NCBI GenBank assembly: GCA_964584785.1 | Contig: CAZPBY010000005.1 | Span: 122,533 to 186,532, forward strand | Source of the DNA: JAHFTY01 sp964584785 | GTDB taxonomy: Bacteria > Acidobacteriota > Terriglobia > 20CM-2-55-15 | Direction: 5' to 3' | DNA: 64,000 bases | Part shown: positions 9,801 through 17,083 of the stretch, one piece after another | How positions within the stretch are numbered: position 1 is the first letter of the stretch | Layout of the letters: the number at the start of each line of letters is the position of its first letter | Translations under genes and position numbers: made by a program | Notes under the pieces: generated by a model | What the model was told of the DNA's origin: nothing | Seen by the model: the letters and a program-made list of their open reading frames with translations, nothing else | The model's database searches: none

Positions 9801-9977
9801 GCTCGCGGCGGAGGCGGCGGCGCCCAGCCCATGCGTCAACAGCTCAACGCCCTGATCAATGCTTTCGTCGGATCCGGAGCGCGAACCGGAACCATGGCCC
9901 AGCCGACCGGTACAATGCGCCAGGCCCTCGCGGACGCCAAAGCGACGTTGGCAGCAATCGAAAGGGATATTAGATAA
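6885..9977 (+). CDS. Exported VPS10/sortilin-like beta-propeller protein
   Basis: A 1030-residue protein. The start at 6885 is preceded by GGGAGG at good spacing and opens a signal peptide (MRIVRRLTAAIALAGLVLLA); a longer frame from 6774 lacks both. Many BNR/Asp-box-type repeats are visible, such as KSTNNGLTW, STDGGETW, TTDAGRTW, RTEDAGTTW, SRDGGATW and TTDFGKTW, consistent with sortilin/VPS10 or exo-sialidase-type propellers (about residues 40-760). A Gly-rich low-complexity linker (near 9397-9465) precedes an immunoglobulin-like and helical C-terminal part with a second Gly-rich patch. Homologues in acidobacteria are annotated as VPS10-domain or glycosyl-hydrolase proteins; no substrate can be assigned. 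It is monocistronic and closed by the hairpin at 9982-10062. Confidence 0.9.
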   Translation: MRIVRRLTAAIALAGLVLLATLAAYTSAGIQNNEERSPFDALHFRSIGPAATGGRIHDIQIDPKNPAVLYVGAATGGIWKSTNNGLTWRDIFGKQPDNTFGSLAIFEGDTRIIWAGTGENNNRQSSSWGGGVYRSTDGGETWSYLGLHETRSIGRVILDPVNPNIAYVAAVGNLWAANPERGVFKTTDAGRTWQKVLYVDTYTGATDLVMDPRDSKVLYAATYQRLRRAFGFNGGGPGSAIYKTTDAGATWKKLENGIPIGDKGRIGLAIAESKPDVLVATIEHATQGGTYRTEDAGTTWKKMSSTNPRPMYYSKPTIDPRNDKRIWLPATYIVKSEDGGATFEEEMTSPTYDVGLKTDHHVIRVDPTNSAHIYVVGDGGLHESFDMGKTYSRVNNIPVGQIYRVAVDNRDPYWIYIGLQDNHSFMGPSATRHWLGILNQDWVEIGFSDGTGKAVDAVDQRKVYSSSSNGNLSLVDPVTGDAMGINPRPPAGEPPYRYDWDAPVLASKHTSGTVYLGANRLFISKDFGSTWTRTKDLTRSINRDELDMMGVKNRDIKLSRNDGDNISEITNIAESPLDPKILWVGTDDGNVQLSRDGGATWSELSANIKGVKDGTFVSRVVASGASPGTAYVPFDAHRDGDFAPYIFRTTDFGKTWTPVITGLPKDDASVRSLAEYPGKPNVLFAGTERALFVSHDSGDHWRKIDANLPTTRYDDIVIHPRTKDLILGTHGRALWVLDDASPIADWTPAIAAKRAHLFAVPRATLMLYWEDISNMDHYFFTAENPADGATFTYYLGQPAQKVRLIVAGPTGKMIRDISAPGDAGVIHRVNWDLRFPLPPGGGARGGGGGGEEGGGGGPGTEKPGQIQLPIPSHEIGPRGPHIAPGTFKVTLEVDGTATESRTFEVRNDPTSSVTLAQHKAREAFVVEVMDLQAKVESLSSDLSKRRAAATGEEAARLQGLEQRLVGGAGGRGARGGGGGAQPMRQQLNALINAFVGSGARTGTMAQPTGTMRQALADAKATLAAIERDIR

Positions 9978-9981
9978 ACGT

Positions 9982-10062
9982 CACGAAGCCCGTCGCTTTG
10001 CTCCGGGTTCTGCACATTCGGCGATACCTGTCAGAACCCGGAGCGCAGCGACGGGCTTCGTG
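9982..10062. repeat. Long inverted repeat between convergent genes
   Basis: Two 31-base arms (9982-10012 and 10032-10062) pair at 29 of 31 positions around a 19-base loop. The arms start CACGAAGCCCGTCGCT and end GCTCCGGGTTCTG; the two mismatches are adjacent. The element fills the gap between the convergent VPS10-like and aminotransferase genes and so probably terminates both, but it lacks a T tract on either side and is much longer than a normal terminator. Confidence 0.7.
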
Positions 10063-10084
10063 CCGAGACTTTCAATTTGAAGAG

Positions 10085-11359
10085 TTAACCCACCATCGGC
10101 AGAGCGGCAAGGAATCGTTCGATATCCTCCATGTCGTTGAAGACCGACGGCGCGATCCGGATGTGATTCCACCGCGTCGTTACCTTGACGTTGGCAGCAT
10201 TAAGCGCCGGAGCCAAACGCTCCGCATCCCTGACAACGCAGGTCACAATCGGCGAGGTGCAGTCAGCCGGCGTCAGAAGCGGATAGCCGCGTCTGGGCAA
10301 CTCGGCTTTGAGCCGGTCCGTCAGCGGCCTCGCATGAGCCTGAATGTTTTGGACGCCGATGTTCATGATGTACGGCAGCGAGTACTCCAAACCCGCGACC
10401 ACCGCTGGATTGTTCGTGTAGCCCATCGAGAACATCCCCGCCGCGCCTTCTCTTGCGGCATAACCGTCGACGATGTCCTTGCCGGGGGTATCGAATGGAT
10501 ACATGTGCGTCGTGGGTAACGGCGTCGTCAATTGACTGAAGTGATAGAAGGGCGGCTGCATGCGTGCCTGCGACGATTTGCGAACATAGAGGAACGCAGT
10601 ACCGGCCGACATCAGCCATTTGTAAGTGGCGCAGCATGCCGCGTCCACGCCGGAGTCCCTGACATCCAGAGGGACGTTGCCGGCGGCTTGAATGATATCG
10701 GCGTAAACCATTGCGCCCTTCGCGTGGGCGATTTCCGAAACGCGCTTGAGGTCGTGTTGAAATCCGGACACGAACGACGTTGCCGACACGGCGACCAGCC
10801 TGGTCTTTCCCTTGACGATCGCCCGGTCCAAATCCTCGAGCGGAATGCGTCCATCCTTCATTTTGACCCACGTGACTTCCACGCCGCGTTTGGCCATGTC
10901 CGTGTACATCATCTGCGAGCCGACAAAATGAAGCACGTCGCTGACGACGTGCGCCCCCCGTTCGGGGAAACCCAACGCATATGCAATGAACGACTCCCCA
11001 ATCTGCGTGCTCGGCACGAAAACGATCTCTTCAGGATCTGCATTGATCAGCTTCGCAAAATTCCGAAGCACTCGATTCTCGTCGGGACGGAAGCCGGCGG
11101 GATCACCGGCTTCCGCGAGCAGAGTCTTGTGGACCAGCGCCGTTGCCCCTGCGGATCTGGGGTGCGTCGCTGCAGAATTCAGATAGACGCCTTTCACCTC
11201 CTGAAAGTTCGCTTTGTCGGGAAGAATTGGCGGCGGGCCCGGAGTCACAGCGGAAGCGCCGGCAGCACCACCTCTCTGAGTCGTGGCTGAGCTCGCGCCC
11301 CGGATTTGCAGCGGCATCCAGCCGGCCGCGAGTAACCATTCCCGACGTGTCCACTTCAT
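10085..11359 (-). CDS. Exported PLP-dependent class V aminotransferase/cysteine-desulfurase-like enzyme
   Basis: A 424-residue protein with a twin-arginine-type leader (KWTRREWLLAAGW, cleavage probably near GASSA) followed by a low-complexity linker. The class V aminotransferase fold runs from about residue 55 (GVYLNSAATHPRS) onward. The expected PLP Schiff-base lysine is in CATYKWLMSAG, and VYADIIQAAG corresponds to the Asp that contacts the pyridine nitrogen. Relatives include cysteine desulfurases, kynureninases and isopenicillin N epimerases; the reaction cannot be named. A Tat leader on a cofactor enzyme implies folding with PLP before export. The start codon is preceded by GGGGGAGAG. 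It is the last of eight minus-strand genes. Confidence 0.85.
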   Translation of the reverse strand: MKWTRREWLLAAGWMPLQIRGASSATTQRGGAAGASAVTPGPPPILPDKANFQEVKGVYLNSAATHPRSAGATALVHKTLLAEAGDPAGFRPDENRVLRNFAKLINADPEEIVFVPSTQIGESFIAYALGFPERGAHVVSDVLHFVGSQMMYTDMAKRGVEVTWVKMKDGRIPLEDLDRAIVKGKTRLVAVSATSFVSGFQHDLKRVSEIAHAKGAMVYADIIQAAGNVPLDVRDSGVDAACCATYKWLMSAGTAFLYVRKSSQARMQPPFYHFSQLTTPLPTTHMYPFDTPGKDIVDGYAAREGAAGMFSMGYTNNPAVVAGLEYSLPYIMNIGVQNIQAHARPLTDRLKAELPRRGYPLLTPADCTSPIVTCVVRDAERLAPALNAANVKVTTRWNHIRIAPSVFNDMEDIERFLAALPMVG

Positions 11360-11463
11360 AAGCTCTCCCCCATGGTCAGGTGTGCGTTCTTGCCGCTCTA
11401 CCAGGAAATCGAATGGCGTGAAACGGAATCGACAGGTCGAAACAGAATGACGCGGCGAATAGT

Positions 11464-12030
11464 TCAGGGCGTAGCATGTCGAAACTGAAATGAACGGGCA
11501 AACAACTCATCGATAGCCTTGCGGCCGTTTTCCTCGAGAAATCGAGTGCCTGTTCCGGTGAAACGCGGATGAGTGATCGTTGGTGTGGCGTTCGGCTCCC
11601 AGGAGTCACCCGTCCATCGCAGCCAACGACCACGCTGCTGATCGAATACAAACAGGGGCTTGTTGCACAGCTTCGCGAACTCCGCTCCCCAGCCCGTGCC
11701 GCCCTTCACCGTCCCATCATCCAACACCTGTCCGACGACATAAACCTCCTGCCCGTTGTTGACCTGATGCCAGATGCTTTGAAGGACCTTGCGGAATAGC
11801 GGCGTGTCCTGATACTTCCGCTTCATGAGCCGGCTGACGTAGGCGAGACTGACGTCGCCGTGTTTGAGTTCCTCGTGCGTCAGAACGCGAATGCCCCGCT
11901 TACGGGCGTCATTGTGCCCATCGAATGTGAAGTTCACCTCGTCGATACCGTAACGCTCCGCTGCGGCTCCGAACGCCGCCTCCGCCCCATTTGCCGCTCC
12001 ACTGAACAGAACACATTCTTCCGGCTTCAT
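11464..12030 (-). CDS. SLOG-like Rossmann-fold protein of unknown function
   Basis: A 188-residue cytoplasmic protein starting after AAGGAGGCAGAT. The N-terminal VLFSGAANGAEAAFGAAAE and the later YVVGQVLDDGTVKGGTGWGA are glycine-rich loops in the arrangement of SLOG/LOG-like nucleotide-binding proteins. The C-terminal half ends in a Trp-rich segment (RGRWLRWTGDSW) and a helix. I judge the SLOG relation by pattern only; no catalytic PGGxGT motif is present. It follows the Nudix gene by 43 bases in the same direction, and a nucleotide ligand or substrate would fit that neighbour. Otherwise uncharacterised. Confidence 0.6.
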   Translation of the reverse strand: MKPEECVLFSGAANGAEAAFGAAAERYGIDEVNFTFDGHNDARKRGIRVLTHEELKHGDVSLAYVSRLMKRKYQDTPLFRKVLQSIWHQVNNGQEVYVVGQVLDDGTVKGGTGWGAEFAKLCNKPLFVFDQQRGRWLRWTGDSWEPNATPTITHPRFTGTGTRFLEENGRKAIDELFARSFQFRHATP

Positions 12031-12073
12031 ATCTGCCTCCTTCCGAACAATTCAGTGTAGCTGAATTGACGGT

Positions 12074-12481
12074 TTATTGAACCGAGCCCGCTATCGAATC
12101 CGCCGATCGCAGCAGGTCCCTCGAATTATCGAAGCTCAGGGTCGCGAGCGCTTCACCCATCTCCAGCCACACGCACTCGCGCTCGGCGGGTGTGTCTGCC
12201 AGGGATTCGAATTCCATCAGGAACATCTCGGTATGCTCGTCGAAACCGAATGAGAGGTAGCCGGCGGAGCAGATGATGCGGCCATGAACACCGGCTTCTT
12301 CAAGAACCTCCCGCCGGGCGGTGTCCTCCACTTTCTCTCCGGGCTCAATGTGACCTTTCGGAAAAACCCAGGCTCCAGGCGTCTTGCGGGATCGGACCAG
12401 CAGATACTCGCGGTGCTTCCCGGATCGTCGAAACACGATTCCCCCGCCATGCGTGAGCGGTTTCAGAGTCACGCCCGTCAC
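12074..12481 (-). CDS. Nudix hydrolase
   Basis: A 135-residue protein read from a GTG whose last two bases belong to the TGA stop of the MFS gene (GTGA overlap). The longer open frame through the MFS gene is an artefact. The Nudix box is complete: G-H-I-E-P-G-E-K, seven residues later R-R-E-V-L-E-E-A-G, giving GX5EX7REUXEEXGU. The sequence WVFPKGHIEPGE is typical of the diadenosine polyphosphate/ADP-ribose-type small Nudix enzymes. It hydrolyses a nucleoside diphosphate linked to another group; the substrate is not visible. The GTGA overlap couples its translation to that of the transporter. Confidence 0.88.
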   Translation of the reverse strand: MTGVTLKPLTHGGGIVFRRSGKHREYLLVRSRKTPGAWVFPKGHIEPGEKVEDTARREVLEEAGVHGRIICSAGYLSFGFDEHTEMFLMEFESLADTPAERECVWLEMGEALATLSFDNSRDLLRSADSIAGSVQ

Positions 12482-13719
12482 CTCGACATCTCGCTGCCGA
12501 GCCTTCCGAACCGGCGTATTTCGGGCCACACCTGCGCGACGGACATCACCACCAGCAAGGTGCCGATGCCACCGCCGACGACGGACGCAATCGGTCCGAA
12601 CAATCCTGCAACAAGCCCGGATTCGAACCCGCCCAGTTCGTTCGAAGTTCCGATGAACACGCTGTTCAACGCCGTGACGCGGCCGCGCATCTGGTCGGGC
12701 GTCAGCAATTGGATCAGCGTCCCGCGAATGACGACATTGATATTGTCGAACACACCGACAAGAAACAGCATGAGGAGCGATAACCAGAAGCGATTGGAAA
12801 ATCCGAACACGACGGTCGCCAGACCAAAGCCGACGAACGCCGTGAGCATCGCCCTCCCTGCTTTTTCGTAAGGCCGGCGATGAGCCTGCACCAGGGCGGT
12901 CGTAAAGGCGCCGACCGACGGTGCTGCGAGCAACCATCCCAAACCACGCGGCCCGACTCGAAGAATATCCTTCGCATAAACCGGCATCAACGTTGTGGCT
13001 CCGCCAAGCAGCACGCCGAACATGTCGAGCGTCATCGCGGCCATCACGACTTTCTGATGCCATATGAATCGCATGCCCGCGGACAACGAACGAAACGTGA
13101 TGGGATTTCTCTCGGTCAGACGGTGTTCATAAGGGATTCCGGCCAACGCAAATATGAATCCTGCCGCCGACGCCGCGTTCAGCAAATAAACCCAGACGGG
13201 ATTCCTGGTGAACCCGATGATCAATCCACCGATGGCCGGCCCTGCCATCGATGCCAGCTCAAATGCGCTTGAGTTCCACGACGTTGCCGTGTTGAAAATT
13301 TCTCGCGGCACAATCCGCGGAACAATGGCCGCGCGCGCCGGGTTTTGAAAGGCCTTGGCAGATCCGGTCAGAAGCAGGAGGGCATACATCGTGATGACGG
13401 ACCCATGGTGTGCGGAATTCCACGCCAGTCCGACCCCTGCGAGGACCGTGAAAGCCAGCGATACCAACAGAACACGTTTGCGGTTGAATGAATCCGTGAT
13501 GTGACCGACGGGAATGGCGAGCAGCACGAGCGGCAGGAACTGAATCAGGCCGACATAACCGAGGCTCAGCGCGGACCCCGTCCGCTCGTAGATTTCCCAG
13601 CCCACAGCGACCTTCTGCATCTGCTGGCCGAGGATCAAAACGATCAGCCCGCCGAGGTATCGCCGATAACTGGACAAACGGAGGGGCGCGTACGGGTCGT
13701 GCCGAGGAGAACTATTCAT
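12478..13719 (-). CDS. MFS transporter, EntS-like (MFS_3 family)
   Basis: A 413-residue integral membrane protein with about 12 hydrophobic segments. Family signs are the N-terminal YRRYLGGLIVLILGQQMQ, the loop GHITDSFNRKRVLLVS between helices 2 and 3, and NAASAAGFIFALAG. Members of this MFS group export small molecules such as siderophores; the actual substrate is unknown. No siderophore genes are nearby. It lies 54 bases downstream of the PQQ dehydrogenase stop and overlaps the Nudix gene by four bases. Confidence 0.85.
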   Translation of the reverse strand: MNSSPRHDPYAPLRLSSYRRYLGGLIVLILGQQMQKVAVGWEIYERTGSALSLGYVGLIQFLPLVLLAIPVGHITDSFNRKRVLLVSLAFTVLAGVGLAWNSAHHGSVITMYALLLLTGSAKAFQNPARAAIVPRIVPREIFNTATSWNSSAFELASMAGPAIGGLIIGFTRNPVWVYLLNAASAAGFIFALAGIPYEHRLTERNPITFRSLSAGMRFIWHQKVVMAAMTLDMFGVLLGGATTLMPVYAKDILRVGPRGLGWLLAAPSVGAFTTALVQAHRRPYEKAGRAMLTAFVGFGLATVVFGFSNRFWLSLLMLFLVGVFDNINVVIRGTLIQLLTPDQMRGRVTALNSVFIGTSNELGGFESGLVAGLFGPIASVVGGGIGTLLVVMSVAQVWPEIRRFGRLGSEMSR

Positions 13720-13773
13720 CGTTTGTGTCTATTGCAAGTCGCGAGGCCAGCCCCCAACCTTGAACATTATTAG

Positions 13774-15642
13774 TTAGGGCAGCGAAAAGGCAATCAGGCT
13801 GTCGGATGTTGGACGGTTGCCGCCGATGTGGCCTCCGCCACCAGCCGCGACGACAACGTATTGTTTGCCGTCGCGTCCCTGATACGTGATCGGAATAGCG
13901 TTTCCGCTGGCGTCGAGTTCCGCGGTCCAGAGTTCTTTGCCGGTTCGTCCATCGAACGCACGAAATCGCCGGTCGTTCGTTGCGGCGATGAAGACCAGAC
14001 CGCTTGCCGTCGCGATCGACCCGCCCAGGTTTGGAGCGCCGGTGTAAAGTCCGTCTTCGCCGAGAGACTCCGTTATGCCGAGTGTGGTCTTCCATGCGAT
14101 ATCGCCTGTGTTGACGTTGATCGCCACGAGCTGCCCCCACGGCGGCGCATTACACGGCATCGACGTTTTGGGATCCCAGAACCTCGTCATGCGCGCCTGC
14201 GGCCCGTTGTTGCGCGAAGGGTCGATCGGATTCCGCACGGTATAGCTATAAGGCGCCCCTTCCGCCTGCTTCACGAGCTTTCCCAGCGCGCCCAGATTCA
14301 TGACGTTGACGAACAAATAACCGGTCGTGGGATTGTATGAAGCACCGCCCCAGTTGGGACCACCGATCGTACTCGGAAACCAGAGTGTTGTTCCATCGGC
14401 GCCGAGTGGCGTGTAGGGGCCATCGTTGTAGACCTTATTCTTGTCCCAGGCTTCGGCACAGAACGCTTCATGTTCCGGCGTTACCTTCGACAGTTGATCT
14501 CGCGTGATGCTCATCGGCGCAATCGGCTGCGGCTTCTTCGGAAACGGCTGAGTTGGCCAGGTTTGCTCTCCGGGTATTTCGGACTGCGGCACGGGGTGCT
14601 CCTCGATGCCGAAAACCGGTTCTCCAGTAATTCGGTCGAAAATGAATACCAGCCCCATCTTGGTGACTTGCGCGATCGCGGGAATCTTCCGTCCGCTGCG
14701 GGTAACATCGATGAGGTTTGGACCCGCGGGAACGTCGTAGTCCCAGATATCGTGATGAACAAGCTGCCGGTACCACTTCAGTTTTCCAGTCGCGGCATCG
14801 AGTGCGAGGAGAGAATTCGCGTACAGGTTTGCCCCATGTCGATCCTCACCCACGAAGTCGTACGAGGGAGAACCGGTCGGGACAAAGACCAGGCCGCGAT
14901 CCGCATCCAGCGCCATGTAGGACCACGTATTCACTCCCGTCCGATCCTGTGTGCTCGCCTCGCCCGGCCACGTTTCGAAACCCGGTTCGCCTTTCATGGG
15001 CAAGTTGTGGAATGTCCAGACGAGTTTGCCGGTGTGCACATCGAACGCGTGAGTGTCTCCGCGAGGCCCGGGATTTGTCTCGCCGGTCTGCGTTCCGAAA
15101 ATGATCAGATCGTGGTAAATGATTCCCGGGTTGTTGACGCTGTACCGGTATTTCACCACGCCGGGATTGAGATCCTCCTCGCCATCCGCTCCGAAACCCA
15201 CCGCAGGCTTTCCGGTTCGGGCATCCAGCGCCACCAGAAAACCTCCGGCATTCCCAAAAAGCAGTCGAGGGCCGGTTGTCTTGTCGCCGCGCCACAAAGC
15301 CAGCCCGCGACCGGATATCGCGCGCTTCGACGTGTATTTCCAGATCTCCTTGCCGGTCTCCGGATCAAGCGCGACGACGGTATTCGAAGGCGTCGTGAGG
15401 TACATCACACCGTCAACCACGATCGGTGTCACCTGAAACGAACCGCGAACGTCCCGTCCAGTGCCTTCCGCATGGTGATAGGTCCAGGCGCGACGGAGGT
15501 TCTTCACGTTTTCCAGCGTGATTTGTTTGAGCGGCGAAAACCGGGAGCCACCCGAGTCGTACCCGAAGACAGGCCATCCGCTTTGCGCGAAAGCCGTTGC
15601 CGAAAAGAACAATGCGAAGGCCGGGACACACACCCGCCGCAT
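13774..15642 (-). CDS. Exported PQQ-dependent dehydrogenase (quinoprotein, glucose-dehydrogenase-like)
   Basis: A 622-residue protein. The ATG at 15642 is chosen because CCGGAG precedes it and a signal peptide follows (MRRVCVPAFALFFSATAFAQ); a longer frame begins at 15663. Eight-bladed propeller repeats show tryptophan-docking motifs such as ALDPETGKEIWKYT, AFDVHTGKLVWTFHN, ALDAATGKLKWYRQ and AFDGRTGKELWTAELD. HHDIWDYDVPAGPNL is characteristic of membrane-type glucose dehydrogenase homologues. It oxidises an alcohol or sugar in the periplasm and passes electrons to quinone or cytochrome. No transmembrane domain or cytochrome domain is fused, and no PQQ synthesis genes are in the window. Its start lies four bases from the SGNH hydrolase stop. 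Confidence 0.92.
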   Translation of the reverse strand: MRRVCVPAFALFFSATAFAQSGWPVFGYDSGGSRFSPLKQITLENVKNLRRAWTYHHAEGTGRDVRGSFQVTPIVVDGVMYLTTPSNTVVALDPETGKEIWKYTSKRAISGRGLALWRGDKTTGPRLLFGNAGGFLVALDARTGKPAVGFGADGEEDLNPGVVKYRYSVNNPGIIYHDLIIFGTQTGETNPGPRGDTHAFDVHTGKLVWTFHNLPMKGEPGFETWPGEASTQDRTGVNTWSYMALDADRGLVFVPTGSPSYDFVGEDRHGANLYANSLLALDAATGKLKWYRQLVHHDIWDYDVPAGPNLIDVTRSGRKIPAIAQVTKMGLVFIFDRITGEPVFGIEEHPVPQSEIPGEQTWPTQPFPKKPQPIAPMSITRDQLSKVTPEHEAFCAEAWDKNKVYNDGPYTPLGADGTTLWFPSTIGGPNWGGASYNPTTGYLFVNVMNLGALGKLVKQAEGAPYSYTVRNPIDPSRNNGPQARMTRFWDPKTSMPCNAPPWGQLVAINVNTGDIAWKTTLGITESLGEDGLYTGAPNLGGSIATASGLVFIAATNDRRFRAFDGRTGKELWTAELDASGNAIPITYQGRDGKQYVVVAAGGGGHIGGNRPTSDSLIAFSLP

Positions 15643-15646
15643 TCCG

Positions 15647-17077
15647 CTATCTCCGGGAAGCATCCGTCATGTGAGTGATGTGCGCAGATCCCACTTTCAG
15701 CGCGCTCATGCTTTGTGCCCGATTTTCCACGCTTGCACCTTCGCGAAACTGCGCGTCCGTGAGCGGAGCGTAGATCTCGAGGCTCGACTGAACGAGCTTG
15801 CCGTCTTTCAGAGCACGAACCTCGTCCGAGTTGAGAGCCGACCGGAACAGAAAGAATTCCTTGTAATCGGATTGCTTCGGCGACGCATCGCCGGCGGATC
15901 CCGGTCCTCCCAAAACAAACTTGTTGGGTTGCAGGCGTTCCGCCACTTTACCCGCGAGGTTGCCGTCGACGTAAAACAGCGTTTCTCCGCGGGCCGCGTA
16001 ATGACTCAGAGAGATATGATGCCACTCCGAATCGCCCCGGACACTGGATCGCACGGGAGGAGCGCCGGCCGGTCTGTATGTCCAGTAGCCGCCTTGAATG
16101 CCGATAGATGCGGTGAACGGCACATCCGGTGTGAGAGTGATCGATTCAAACTCGACTTGACCGCGCTGTCCGCCTTTCTTCGTCTCACTCTTTGCGGCCA
16201 GCTTCGAGCCCGTGACGGTCGCAATGGTTCCGTCGGATTGAGCGCGCACTTCGAAGCTCGCTGCGAAGGAATGCATGGTGTCGTCCGGAGCAAACGCCAG
16301 CGGCGCGTTCCCCTGAGTGACTCGGGCAAAACTCTTGTAAGTGAGCGGCCGGGATGGAGTGGGCTTGCCCTTCTCGAGGGCCTCGAACAGCGTGGGCACG
16401 AAGGCATAAAAAAACTCACGATGACCGGACGCGTTGGGATGTTTGTCGTCGAAGTCGAAGCCGGGGGTATAGCGTCCGGTTCCGTCGTCGGTTGCGCCGA
16501 GGAAGTTGACGCTCGGCACGTCCCACGAGTTCTGAAGCAGGTTCATTCTTCGAACGTATTCGTAGTCCACCGGCGTGTACACCATCCGTGGATAAACCAG
16601 ACCGACAATCGGAACAATGTTGTTCTGGCGCGATCTGTTGATGAATCCCTGAATACCGTCAGCATATTGTTTGAAAACGGCGTCCTTCTCTTCCTTTGTT
16701 TTCGCCTCCGAAACGCCCTCATTGGCGAGTGACAAACCGATCACGACGTAACCTGGATTGACGGGCAACAGATATCGTGTGTTCGGAACCGGCGCCCCGT
16801 CCGGCGCGAATCGTGGAGCCATCGTCTTTGTGGTGTCGCCACCGCGCGACTGGTTCAGTACTTCCCAGCCGCGCGGTGCAAGCAACTCCCGAAGTAAGCC
16901 GGTGTAGCCTTCCTTGCCGAATTCGTCACCCGTTCCGTTGGCGACTGACGAGCCAAACACGGCGATACGCCTGGACCGCACCGGACTCGTCTGGCTTTGT
17001 AAACGGACCGCATTCGCCTGAAAAAGGATCAGGACAAACAGGCCACACCGTACTGACGACTGGATACGCTTGTTCAT
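15647..17077 (-). CDS. Exported SGNH/GDSL hydrolase with C-terminal lectin-like domain
   Basis: A 476-residue protein with an N-terminal signal segment (CGLFVLILFQANAVRLQ). Block I of the SGNH fold is AVFGSSVANGTGD with the nucleophile Ser, an Asn-containing block follows in VIGLSLANEG, and block V is DKHPNASGHREF with the catalytic Asp/His pair. The C-terminal 200 residues resemble a concanavalin/LamG fold, with W-H-H-I-S-L-S near ETLFYVDGNLAG typical of that fold. Such enzymes deacylate polysaccharides or esters outside the cell. TAGGAGCG precedes the ATG and overlaps the stop codon of the creatininase gene, so the pair is translationally linked. Confidence 0.85.
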   Translation of the reverse strand: MNKRIQSSVRCGLFVLILFQANAVRLQSQTSPVRSRRIAVFGSSVANGTGDEFGKEGYTGLLRELLAPRGWEVLNQSRGGDTTKTMAPRFAPDGAPVPNTRYLLPVNPGYVVIGLSLANEGVSEAKTKEEKDAVFKQYADGIQGFINRSRQNNIVPIVGLVYPRMVYTPVDYEYVRRMNLLQNSWDVPSVNFLGATDDGTGRYTPGFDFDDKHPNASGHREFFYAFVPTLFEALEKGKPTPSRPLTYKSFARVTQGNAPLAFAPDDTMHSFAASFEVRAQSDGTIATVTGSKLAAKSETKKGGQRGQVEFESITLTPDVPFTASIGIQGGYWTYRPAGAPPVRSSVRGDSEWHHISLSHYAARGETLFYVDGNLAGKVAERLQPNKFVLGGPGSAGDASPKQSDYKEFFLFRSALNSDEVRALKDGKLVQSSLEIYAPLTDAQFREGASVENRAQSMSALKVGSAHITHMTDASRR

Positions 17078-17083
17078 ACGCTC

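Noticed and set aside
7506..9839. Two long minus-strand frames (384 and 391 residues) opposite the VPS10-like gene
   Set aside because: They are antisense to a gene with clear Asp-box repeats and are Arg/Ala/Val-rich, as expected for the complement of high-GC codons.
12482..13063. Upstream extension of the Nudix reading frame
   Set aside because: It runs through the MFS transporter gene in another frame; the GTG at 12481 fits the GTGA overlap and the domain boundary.
14470..16732. Two plus-strand frames of about 400 residues opposite the PQQ dehydrogenase and SGNH genes
   Set aside because: No recognisable motif, Arg-rich composition, and the minus strand has clear propeller and SGNH motifs with coupled starts.
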